A DNA stretch of 10,613 nucleotides, taken from positions 1 to 10,613 of the forward strand of contig CALDJI010000096.1 in the NCBI GenBank assembly GCA_937901805.1, in the 5' to 3' direction. Both the position numbers and the translations under genes were made by a program. Origin of the DNA: an uncultured Clostridia bacterium (lineage in GTDB: Bacteria; Bacillota; Clostridia; Oscillospirales; Ruminococcaceae). Within the stretch, counting starts at the first letter, position 1, and the number at the start of each line of letters is the position of its first letter. The notes under the pieces are model-generated. The model ran no database searches. It was not told the DNA's origin and saw only the letters and a list, made by a program, of their open reading frames with translations. Of the stretch, positions 1 through 6,055 are shown one piece after another.

Positions 1-83
1 GCACCCGGATTGCCAAGCCCCACAATCAGATATTCCACCGGCCCGGACACACCGTGCAGCCGGTTTTTCCAGTTTGCAAACAT
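1..83 (-). CDS. pth: Peptidyl-tRNA hydrolase, N-terminal fragment (runs off left edge)
   Basis: Pth releases peptides from peptidyl-tRNAs that drop off the ribosome, recycling tRNA in the cytoplasm. Only the first ~27 codons are visible. Reading the minus strand from the ATG at 83-81 gives MFANWKNRLHGVSGPVEYL followed by IVGLGNPG. The IVGLGNPG strand-loop is the N-terminal signature of the Pth family and normally precedes the catalytic histidine, which lies outside the window. The start is supported by an AAAGGAG ribosome binding site (plus-strand 90-96) six bases upstream. The ~15 residues before the family core are a short N-terminal extension. The gene lies downstream of glmU on the same strand, and glmU–(prs)–pth is a recurrent Firmicute order, which supports the call. 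The catalytic part cannot be checked here. Confidence 0.85.
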   Translation of the reverse strand, partial: MFANWKNRLHGVSGPVEYLIVGLGNPG

Positions 84-107
84 TGTTTTCTCCTTTATTC
101 AAACGAA

Positions 108-116
108 ATTGTATCA
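108..116 (-). promoter_or_regulatory. Extended -10 promoter for pth
   Basis: On the minus strand the sequence reads TGA followed by TACAAT (five of six matches to TATAAT, with the TGn extension). It lies about 25 bases before the pth start codon and leaves a short leader that carries the ribosome binding site. No good -35 box is visible, as is common for extended -10 promoters. It would let pth be transcribed apart from glmU and the MazG-like gene. This is an inference from motif matching only. Confidence 0.45.
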
Positions 117-144
117 CAGCGTTTTGTCGGGAAAGCGCAGTTTT

Positions 145-175
145 GCACCCCAAATCCAAAAAGGACCGGGGGTGC
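145..175. other. Inverted repeat between the MazG-like gene and pth
   Basis: Perfect 7-base arms GCACCCC (145-151) and GGGGTGC (169-175) enclose a 17-base loop that can extend the stem through weaker pairs (TCC/GGA plus G·U). On the minus strand it follows the MazG-like stop codon by 27 bases and precedes the pth promoter. No clean T tract follows on either strand, so it is a poor intrinsic terminator. It may be a partial terminator or a transcript-stabilising structure. Confidence 0.35.
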
Positions 176-202
176 TTGCCTGTTTGATTCTTTTTACCAA
201 AT

Positions 203-574
203 TTAAAACGACTTTAATGTTTCTTTAATGGCTCCATACTCCGTCTGATAATCCCGCTTTTTATTCAACTCGTGCTTTTTCGCATAGGCATCCGTGAGTT
301 CCTCTGCGGTAATTCCAAAACGGAGAAGAGTATCCAGATAATACATGAAAACGTCACTCATCTCTGTGACAAAAGCAGAACGCACTGCCGGATCCCCGGC
401 AATTTCCTGTACCCCGCACTTTTTCATCAGGGCGATGCATTCTCCCAGTTCCTCGAACATGTAAAGCATGGAATAGTGGGCATATTCCGGCTCCATCGGA
501 TACCAGGCGTCCTTGTGCTGTTCCCAAAGATCCCGCTGCATTCCCATCAGCTCAGAAATCGCTCGTTCCGCCAT
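203..574 (-). CDS. MazG-like NTP pyrophosphohydrolase domain protein
   Basis: A 123-residue protein of the all-alpha NTP pyrophosphohydrolase (MazG/dUTPase-like) type. The metal-binding signature of this superfamily, EExxE then ExxD, is visible as EELGE at residues 41-45 and EMSD at 71-74, within predicted helices. Family members hydrolyse (d)NTPs to (d)NMP and pyrophosphate, often as house-cleaning enzymes against modified nucleotides; the substrate cannot be read from sequence. The length fits a single-domain member, not the two-domain MazG of E. coli. The ATG at 574 has an AGAAGG ribosome binding site about eight bases upstream. It follows glmU by only 27 bases on the same strand, so the two are probably co-transcribed. 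Many Firmicutes have prs at this place between glmU and pth; here this gene takes it. Confidence 0.7.
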   Translation of the reverse strand: MAERAISELMGMQRDLWEQHKDAWYPMEPEYAHYSMLYMFEELGECIALMKKCGVQEIAGDPAVRSAFVTEMSDVFMYYLDTLLRFGITAEELTDAYAKKHELNKKRDYQTEYGAIKETLKSF

Positions 575-601
575 TTTAGAAACCTTCTTTCAAAAAATGT
601 T

Positions 602-2011
602 TTACTCTCCCGCTTCCTCTTTTTTGAGCACTTCCCCGCCGTTTTTGATGACCTCCGCGGCATATCCGCTCTTATTTACCTGACGGGCGCGGGCAATGGC
701 AAGATCGCCCTGCTTAACATCTTCCGTAATGGTAGAACCGGCGGCGATATAGGCTCCGTCTCCCACATGCACCGGAGCCACCAAGCTGACATTACAGCCC
801 ACAAAAACACCGTTGCCGACCATCGTGCGGTGTTTCTCTTTTCCATCATAGTTGACTGTGACGCAGCCGCAGCCAATATTGACGTTGGAGCCCAGGTCGC
901 TGTCTCCAATATAAGTCAGATGCTTGATGCGGGTTTCCTCGCCAATCACAGAATTTTTAATCTCCACAAAATTGCCAACCTGTACGCGCTTTCCAATCGT
1001 GCTGCCTGGGCGGATGTGAGAAAATGGGCCGATAACCGCCTCATTCTCTATCTTGGAGGAGTAGACCTGGCTTGCATTAATAGTCACCCCGTCGCCGATG
1101 ACGCAGTCTTCAATCACGGTATTCGGACCAATTGTGCATCCTCTGCCAATAGTGGTATGCCCTTTAATGATAACTCCTGGGAGGATATCCGTATCTGCGC
1201 CGATTGTAGTGTCGGAAGAAACCATACAGGAATCCGGCGCAATAAATGTGACCCCGTTGGTCATATGCTGATCAATCACTTTTTTACGGGCGATCTCGTT
1301 GAGGACATACAGCCCCTTGCGATCGTTAGCGCCCATGACGACGTCCCCGTTTTTCGCCGTAAACTTGGAGACAACCCGCCCGGCAGAGATCATCTCTTTA
1401 ATGGTGTCGGTCAGATAATATTCTCCTTGTGCATTCTGAGGTTTAATCCGTGCGAGCGACCAGAGCAGCGCCTCCGCTTCAAACCAATAGGTACCGGAAT
1501 TGATGGTCTTAATCCGGCGGATTTCATCACTTGCATCCTTATGTTCCACGATTTCGAGCACGTTCCCAATCTGGTTGCACACAATACGCCCATAGCCGGT
1601 CGGGTCTTTGACGTCCGCTGCAACAATCGTTGCGGCGCTGCGGGTTTTCTCATGCAGATCATAGGAACCCATAATCGCATCCGAATCCACAAAAGGGGCG
1701 TCCCCGGTCAGGACAATCACGCTGTCGCAGCCGGTTTCCCGGATATACTCCTGCGCCTGCATAACGGCATGGCCGGTTCCAAGGCGTTCTTTCTGCTCAA
1801 TGGAAACAACCCCCTGAGGGAGATACTCCCGTACCATATCCGCCCCCGTACCGACAATCACCGCAATGTGTTCAATACCGCTTTTTTTCACCGCATCAAT
1901 CACCCAGTTGAGCATGGGTTTGAACAGGACTTCCTTGAGCGCCTTGGGCTTTACGGATTTCATTCGTTTCCCATCCCCAGCTGCAAGAATAACTGCACAC
2001 ACGTTTTTCAC
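602..2011 (-). CDS. glmU: Bifunctional UDP-GlcNAc pyrophosphorylase / GlcN-1-P acetyltransferase
   Basis: GlmU makes UDP-N-acetylglucosamine for peptidoglycan: the C-terminal domain acetylates glucosamine-1-phosphate with acetyl-CoA and the N-terminal domain adds UMP from UTP. The N-terminal nucleotidyltransferase signature LAAGDGKRMKS starts near residue 9, and GTGHAV and LTGDAPFVDSD follow. From about residue 255 to the end there are hexapeptide repeats of a left-handed beta-helix (IGRGCT, IGPNTV, IGDGVT and so on). The acetyltransferase histidine is seen in KHLTYIGD at residue ~364, close to E. coli H363. I chose the GTG at 2011, giving 469 residues, because GGAGG lies seven bases upstream and the family core begins at once. 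An in-frame ATG at 2089 would add 26 non-homologous residues that cover a hairpin. Probably co-transcribed with the MazG-like gene. Confidence 0.95.
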   Translation of the reverse strand: MKNVCAVILAAGDGKRMKSVKPKALKEVLFKPMLNWVIDAVKKSGIEHIAVIVGTGADMVREYLPQGVVSIEQKERLGTGHAVMQAQEYIRETGCDSVIVLTGDAPFVDSDAIMGSYDLHEKTRSAATIVAADVKDPTGYGRIVCNQIGNVLEIVEHKDASDEIRRIKTINSGTYWFEAEALLWSLARIKPQNAQGEYYLTDTIKEMISAGRVVSKFTAKNGDVVMGANDRKGLYVLNEIARKKVIDQHMTNGVTFIAPDSCMVSSDTTIGADTDILPGVIIKGHTTIGRGCTIGPNTVIEDCVIGDGVTINASQVYSSKIENEAVIGPFSHIRPGSTIGKRVQVGNFVEIKNSVIGEETRIKHLTYIGDSDLGSNVNIGCGCVTVNYDGKEKHRTMVGNGVFVGCNVSLVAPVHVGDGAYIAAGSTITEDVKQGDLAIARARQVNKSGYAAEVIKNGGEVLKKEEAGE

Positions 2012-2046
2012 AACAATTCCTCCATTATCGACATAGGCCGGAAGAA

Positions 2047-2070
2047 ACTGGGCGGCAACAGCCGCCCAGT
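2047..2070 (-). terminator. Terminator-like hairpin in the glmU leader (candidate attenuator)
   Basis: Perfect 10-base arms, ACTGGGCGGC and GCCGCCCAGT, with a 4-base loop. On the minus strand the second arm is followed at once by TTCTT, extending its final T into a T-rich tract. This is the layout of an intrinsic terminator pointing toward glmU, but it lies between the likely promoter and the glmU ribosome binding site (about 25 bases before GGAGG). It could attenuate glmU or end a short leader RNA of roughly 90 nt. A second, weaker hairpin with CGCCG/CGGCG arms lies upstream in the same leader (2108-2128). Confidence 0.55.
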
Positions 2071-2136
2071 CGTCCTGCCCATCCGGCAAAACATCGTTCT
2101 GTCCTATCGCCGCATACCATTTCCGGCGCGTTTTTC

Positions 2137-2183
2137 TGTATAGATACTTTTATTATTATTGCAATTTTTATTATTATTTGCAA
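2137..2183 (-). promoter_or_regulatory. Likely glmU promoter region, with tandem direct repeat
   Basis: On the minus strand TTGCAA (2183-2178) is followed after 17 bases by AATAAT (2160-2155), a reasonable sigma-A pair. A second overlapping pair, TTGCAA (2164-2159), 16 bases, TATACA (2142-2137), is possible. The two TTGCAA boxes exist because an element of TTGCAA plus an AT-rich tail is repeated in tandem (2165-2183 and 2148-2164). Which pair is used cannot be decided from sequence. Confidence 0.4.
2148..2183. repeat. Two-copy AT-rich tandem repeat upstream of glmU
   Basis: Copy one (minus strand) is TTGCAAATAATAATAAAAA at 2183-2165 and copy two is TTGCAATAATAATAAAA at 2164-2148. They differ by one base in the A run after TTGCA and by one terminal A. 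The repeat duplicates a -35-like TTGCAA and an AATAAT box. Confidence 0.7.
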
Positions 2184-2262
2184 GCCTTTGAAGAAATCTT
2201 TGGTGAAAACTTGCGAAAGCGCTAAAAGTTCAAATTTTTTTACAAAAATATCAATGAAAATA

Positions 2263-2291
2263 TAGAAAAAATCCATACCGTTTGATATAAT
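2263..2291 (+). promoter_or_regulatory. ppdK promoter
   Basis: A perfect -10 box TATAAT at 2286-2291 lies 17 bases after TAGAAA (2263-2268), which matches four of six -35 positions. The region upstream is strongly A/T rich and could act as an UP-type element. The predicted transcript start is about 110 bases before the ppdK start codon. Confidence 0.65.
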
Positions 2292-2301
2292 AAAGTAACG
2301 C

Positions 2302-2371
2302 CTGTGGTTTTTTCAAAAATCCACAGCGCCTTGTCCTGTTTTCCATCCCTTTTATATGGAAGCCGGACAAG
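2302..2371 (+). promoter_or_regulatory. Two consecutive hairpins in the ppdK 5' leader
   Basis: Hairpin one has arms CTGTGG (2302-2307) and CCACAG (2321-2326), with T-run/A-run pairing inside. Hairpin two is compound: an outer stem CTTGTCC (2330-2336) with GGACAAG (2365-2371), and an inner stem TTCCAT (2341-2346) with ATGGAA (2356-2361). Both are on the predicted transcript, between the promoter and the AGGAGGT ribosome binding site (2394-2400). I do not recognise a known riboswitch class. They may stabilise the mRNA or regulate it. Confidence 0.5.
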
Positions 2372-2408
2372 TATTCCCTTGTTAATACAATTCAGGAGGT
2401 AGATTACA

Positions 2409-5039
2409 ATGGGCAAAAAATTCGTATACCTTTTCTCCGAGGGTAACGGCTCCATGAGAGAGCTCCTCGGCGGTAAAGGCGCAAACCTTGCCGAAATGAC
2501 CAACCTCGGCATGCCTGTCCCGCAGGGCTTTACGGTTACCACTGAAGCCTGCACTCAGTACTATGCTGACGGCGGAAAAATCAATGATGAGATCCAGGCA
2601 GAGATTTTTGAGTACATGGGCAAACTCGAAGAAATCGCCGGCAAAAAATTTGGCGATCCTGAAAACCCACTGCTCGTCTCCGTCCGTTCCGGCGCAAGGG
2701 CTTCCATGCCTGGTATGATGGACACCATCCTCAACCTCGGTCTCAACGACGTAGTTGTGGAAAGCTTTGCAAAGAAAACCGGCAATCCGCGCTTTGCTTA
2801 CGACTCCTATCGCCGTTTCATCCAGATGTATTCTGACGTCGTTATGGAAGTCGGCAAGGGCTACTTTGAAAAACTCATCGACGAGATGAAAGAGAAAAAG
2901 GGCGTCAAACTCGACACCGAACTTGATGCAGACGATCTCAAAGAGCTTGCACGCCAGTTTAAGGCAGAGTACAAGGAAAAAATCGGGACTGATTTCCCAT
3001 CCGATCCGAAAGAACAGCTCATGGGCGCTGTCAAAGCGGTCTTCCGTTCCTGGGACAACCCCCGTGCAATCTACTACAGAAGAATGAACGACATCCCCTC
3101 TTCCTGGGGTACTGCTGTCAACGTCCAGATGATGGTATTCGGCAACATGGGTGAAACCTCCGGTACCGGCGTCGCTTTCACCAGAAACCCGGCAACCGGC
3201 GAGAAGAAACTCTTCGGCGAGTTTTTGATGAACGCACAGGGCGAAGACGTCGTTGCAGGCGTCAGAACCCCGCAGACCATCGACCAGCTCAAAGACATTT
3301 CTCCGGAAGCTTATGAGCAGTTTGTAAAAATCTGTGACACTCTGGAAAAACACTACCATGACATGCAGGACATGGAGTTTACCATTGAGAACAAAAAGCT
3401 GTACATGCTCCAGACCAGAAACGGCAAGCGTACCGCTACCGCCGCTCTGAAGATCGCATGTGATCTCGTAGACGAGGGCATGATCACCGAAGATCAGGCT
3501 GTCCTGATGGTTGATCCGAGATCCCTCGATTCCCTGCTCCATCCGCAGTTCGACGCCGCTTCCCTGAAAGCTGCAAAAGAAATCGGCTCCGCTCTTCCGG
3601 CATCCCCGGGCGCTGCCTGTGGTAAAGCCGTCTTCTCTGCAGAGGACGCTGTCGAATGGGCTGCAAAGGGCGAGAAAGTTGTCCTTGTCCGTCTGGAAAC
3701 CTCTCCGGAAGACATCGAAGGTATGCATGTCGCTGAAGGTATCCTCACCGTCCGCGGCGGTATGACCTCCCACGCAGCTGTTGTTGCACGCGGCATGGGC
3801 ACCTGCTGCGTTTCTGGCTGCGGTGAAATCAAAATCGACGAAGAAGCGAAATACTTTGAGCTCGGCGGAAAGACCATCCACGAGGGCGATTACATTTCCC
3901 TGGACGGCTCCACCGGTAAAATTTACGGCGAGGCAATCCCGACCGTAGAAGCTTCTATCTCCGGCTACTTCGAGAGACTGATGAACTGGGCAGATTCTGC
4001 TAGAAAGCTCCAGGTCCGCACCAATGCCGACACCCCGGCTGATGCAAAACAGGCTTACGCTTTCGGCGCACAGGGTATCGGCCTTTGCCGTACTGAGCAC
4101 ATGTTCTTTGAAGCCGACAGAATCAAAGCAATCCGTGAGATGATTGTTTCCAAGACTGTCGAGCAGAGAAAAAATGCCCTTGCAAAACTTCTCCCGATGC
4201 AGAGAGGCGACTTCGAGGGGATTTACGAGGCTATGAACGGTCTTCCTGTTACCGTCCGTTTCCTGGATCCTCCGCTGCATGAGTTCCTCCCGACTGTTGA
4301 GGAAGACATTGTTGCCCTTGCAAAAGAGATGAACATGGAAGTTTCCGAACTGAAAAACGTCATCTCCTCCCTGCATGAGTTCAACCCGATGATGGGTCAT
4401 CGTGGATGCCGTCTGGCTGTTTCCTATCCGGAAATCGCAGAGATGCAGACCAGAGCTGTCATCGAGGCTTCCCTCAACGTTAAGAAAAAGCATCCGGATT
4501 GGAACAACTTCACTGAAATCATGATCCCGCTGGTTGGCGATATCAAAGAGCTCCAGTATGTCAAGAACATTGTCACTTCGACTGCTGACGCCCTCATCAA
4601 AGAGGCAGGCTCCGATCTCCACTACAAAGTTGGTACTATGATTGAGATTCCGCGTGCGGCTGTCACCGCAGACGAAATCGCAAAAGAGGCTGAGTTCTTC
4701 AGCTTTGGCACAAACGACCTTACCCAGATGACTTTCGGCTTCAGCCGTGACGACGCTGGTAAGTTCCTCAACGATTACTATGAGAAGAAGATCTACGAGA
4801 ACGATCCGTTCGCAAAACTGGATCAGAACGGTGTCGGCAAGCTCATCGACATGGCTTGCAAACTTGGCAGATCTACCCGCCCGGATATCAAACTCGGTAT
4901 CTGTGGTGAGCACGGTGGCGACCCAAGTTCTGTAGAGTTCTGCCACAGAACTGGCCTTGCTTATGTCTCTTGTTCTCCGTTCCGTGTGCCTATCGCTCGT
5001 CTGGCTGCTGCACACGCTGCAATCAAGGACAAACAATAA
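2409..5039 (+). CDS. ppdK: Pyruvate, phosphate dikinase
   Basis: PPDK interconverts pyruvate + ATP + phosphate with PEP + AMP + pyrophosphate; in anaerobic Clostridia it works in pyrophosphate-linked glycolysis or in PEP formation. The 876-residue length is typical of bacterial PPDK. The N-terminal nucleotide-binding domain opens with GGKGANLAEM (21-30). The central phosphohistidine domain has GGMTSHAAVVARGMG with the swivelling His at residue 455. The C-terminal PEP/pyruvate barrel has GLCRTEHMFF (558-567), GTMIEIPRAA, FGTNDLTQMT and GICGEHGGDP with the acid/base Cys at 832. These positions agree with His455 and Cys831 of the C. symbiosum enzyme. The ATG is preceded by AGGAGGT with an eight-base gap. 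The codons are strongly biased (CTC, ATC, AAC, GGC, AGA/CGT), more so than in the neighbours, which suggests high expression. It has its own promoter and terminator. Confidence 0.97.
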   Translation: MGKKFVYLFSEGNGSMRELLGGKGANLAEMTNLGMPVPQGFTVTTEACTQYYADGGKINDEIQAEIFEYMGKLEEIAGKKFGDPENPLLVSVRSGARASMPGMMDTILNLGLNDVVVESFAKKTGNPRFAYDSYRRFIQMYSDVVMEVGKGYFEKLIDEMKEKKGVKLDTELDADDLKELARQFKAEYKEKIGTDFPSDPKEQLMGAVKAVFRSWDNPRAIYYRRMNDIPSSWGTAVNVQMMVFGNMGETSGTGVAFTRNPATGEKKLFGEFLMNAQGEDVVAGVRTPQTIDQLKDISPEAYEQFVKICDTLEKHYHDMQDMEFTIENKKLYMLQTRNGKRTATAALKIACDLVDEGMITEDQAVLMVDPRSLDSLLHPQFDAASLKAAKEIGSALPASPGAACGKAVFSAEDAVEWAAKGEKVVLVRLETSPEDIEGMHVAEGILTVRGGMTSHAAVVARGMGTCCVSGCGEIKIDEEAKYFELGGKTIHEGDYISLDGSTGKIYGEAIPTVEASISGYFERLMNWADSARKLQVRTNADTPADAKQAYAFGAQGIGLCRTEHMFFEADRIKAIREMIVSKTVEQRKNALAKLLPMQRGDFEGIYEAMNGLPVTVRFLDPPLHEFLPTVEEDIVALAKEMNMEVSELKNVISSLHEFNPMMGHRGCRLAVSYPEIAEMQTRAVIEASLNVKKKHPDWNNFTEIMIPLVGDIKELQYVKNIVTSTADALIKEAGSDLHYKVGTMIEIPRAAVTADEIAKEAEFFSFGTNDLTQMTFGFSRDDAGKFLNDYYEKKIYENDPFAKLDQNGVGKLIDMACKLGRSTRPDIKLGICGEHGGDPSSVEFCHRTGLAYVSCSPFRVPIARLAAAHAAIKDKQ

Positions 5040-5082
5040 AATAGAAACCCGCGTTTTGCGTACTGCATAACCAGGAGATCGG

Positions 5083-5120
5083 AAACAGGCGCGTTCCAAA
5101 TGGAACGCGCCTGTTTTTTA
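5083..5120 (+). terminator. Intrinsic terminator after ppdK
   Basis: A perfect 15-base stem (AAACAGGCGCGTTCC with GGAACGCGCCTGTTT), loop AAAT, followed by further T residues. It lies 43 bases after the ppdK stop codon. The convergent GNAT gene ends at 5156, so the stem may also help stop its transcript, although no good T tract follows on the minus strand. Confidence 0.9.
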
Positions 5121-5155
5121 ATATCAATTTTTACTTCTCAAAGGTATTTAAAAAA

Positions 5156-5662
5156 TTATCCCCTTTGACAATCCAACTGGAGGATATAATCATCCATAAT
5201 AAATCCATGTCCAATCTCAGTTTTTACGGAATCAGTTTTATAAAACCCCTTTGCACGGTATATATCCAGACTGTGCTGATTGTATTTGTTACAAGTCAGG
5301 TAAATCCCTCGTTTTCCATGTTCTTTCGCATAGACAATCACCTGATTTAAGAGGAGAGAGGACAGCCCTTTTCCGCGCCATTGCTTATGCAGGTACAACT
5401 TGCTCAGAAAGATAAGCTCCTCCTCCGGATGGATCCCACAGTAGCCTATCAGATCTTCTTGCTCATACAACAGATAATAGAGATACCCCTCCTGATAAAT
5501 TGCATGCTCCAACACGTCATAACTTTGAAACTTTTCCACCATATAATCAATTTGTTCCGGGCTGAGCAGCTGCACAAAATATTCATGCCAAATCTCATTC
5601 GCCAGTTTGGCAAGTTGCTCTATTTCCTGCTTAGTCTCGCAAATACGGATTTCCACCATCAT
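5156..5662 (-). CDS. GNAT-family N-acetyltransferase
   Basis: A 168-residue single-domain acetyltransferase of the GNAT fold, which moves an acetyl group from acetyl-CoA to an amine. The acetyl-CoA pyrophosphate-binding motif A is seen as KLYLHKQWRGKGLSSLLL at residues ~88-105, with the Q/RxxGxG core QWRGKG at 94-99. The beta-bulge strand before it (LIGYCGIHPEEE, ~71-82) and the C-terminal NQHSLDIYRAKGFYKTD block (128-144) are also typical. The substrate (small molecule, antibiotic, polyamine or protein) cannot be told. The start is uncertain among tandem ATG, ATG and GTG codons (5662, 5659, 5656), because the SD-like AGAAGAGGGG is directly before the first; with AGAAG as the SD core the first ATG fits. 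It is monocistronic and convergent with ppdK. Confidence 0.85.
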   Translation of the reverse strand: MMVEIRICETKQEIEQLAKLANEIWHEYFVQLLSPEQIDYMVEKFQSYDVLEHAIYQEGYLYYLLYEQEDLIGYCGIHPEEELIFLSKLYLHKQWRGKGLSSLLLNQVIVYAKEHGKRGIYLTCNKYNQHSLDIYRAKGFYKTDSVKTEIGHGFIMDDYILQLDCQRG

Positions 5663-5685
5663 GCCCCTCTTCTTCTGTTTTCTTC

Positions 5686-5714
5686 ATTATATCTAATTAT
5701 ATCGCAGAATACAA
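5686..5714 (-). promoter_or_regulatory. Promoter of the GNAT gene
   Basis: On the minus strand TTGTAT (5714-5709) is followed after 17 bases by a perfect TATAAT (5691-5686). A second perfect TATAAT overlaps the spacer (5701-5696). The predicted start is about 17 bases before the first ATG, so the leader is very short. Confidence 0.6.
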
Positions 5715-5925
5715 TTTCAGCATTTTCCACTATGTTATCAAGGTGAAAATTCCAAAATTATATTTTTGATGATATTCGAAAAACTGTAAAAATATTTGTT
5801 TATTTTTCCTGACGCCGTAAGAGAGATTTTCTTCCTTTTACAAAAAAATTGAAAACATATGGCGCTTTCTTTCGTTAAACAGCACAATAATTATCCGTCA
5901 TATTCTGCAAAATCTCTAAAATATA
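5715..5925. other. AT-rich intergenic stretch with no gene recognised
   Basis: This stretch separates the GNAT promoter from the MATE promoter. It is rich in A and T runs, lacks a convincing reading frame with a ribosome binding site on either strand, and shows no stable GC-rich hairpin. I see no recognisable feature in it. Confidence 0.5.
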
Positions 5926-5996
5926 AAAAATATCGTTCAGTTTTCTTGACATACCCCATATCACTTGTGATACAGTTAATTTTGCACGATATTTTT
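5926..5996. promoter_or_regulatory. Nested inverted repeats around the MATE promoter (candidate operator)
   Basis: Outer arms AAAAATATCGT (5926-5936) and ACGATATTTTT (5986-5996) are perfect 11-base inverted copies 49 bases apart. Inside is a second perfect palindrome, TATCAC-TT-GTGATA (5959-5972), which overlaps the end of the promoter spacer and most of the -10 box. The four half-sites share the pattern ATATC(G/A)(T/C). This fits binding by a dimeric repressor at a main site plus flanking sites. No regulator gene is seen in the window. Confidence 0.5.
5946..5974 (+). promoter_or_regulatory. Promoter of the intact MATE gene
   Basis: A perfect -35 box TTGACA (5946-5951), a 17-base spacer, then GATACA (5969-5974) preceded by the extended -10 motif TGT. 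The -10 hexamer is weak, but the perfect -35 and the TGn compensate. It lies about 80 bases before the TTG start at 6056. Confidence 0.6.
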
Positions 5997-6055
5997 ATTG
6001 TGTGGTATGAAGGTTTCGTTTTGCTTTCCCAATTTGGAAAATAGGGGGTATTATT

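Noticed and set aside
2012..2089. N-terminal extension of GlmU to an ATG at 2089
   Set aside because: It would add 26 residues with no homology across a terminator-like hairpin. The GTG at 2011 has a GGAGG seven bases upstream and matches the family start.
272..2143. 623-codon open frame on the plus strand opposite glmU and the MazG-like gene
   Set aside because: It is antisense to two clear genes, spans their boundary, has no SD and shows no recognisable domain. Treated as a shadow.
2382..5099. 905-codon open frame on the minus strand opposite ppdK
   Set aside because: It arises from the strong codon bias of ppdK (few codons whose complement is a stop in that frame). The translation resembles no family, and the sense strand is an unmistakable PPDK with promoter, SD and terminator.
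5959..5972. The TATCAC-TT-GTGATA palindrome as a CRP/FNR-type site
   Set aside because: The half-site spacing (2 bases) does not fit TGTGA-N6-TCACA or TTGAT-N4-ATCAA, so no known regulator is assigned.
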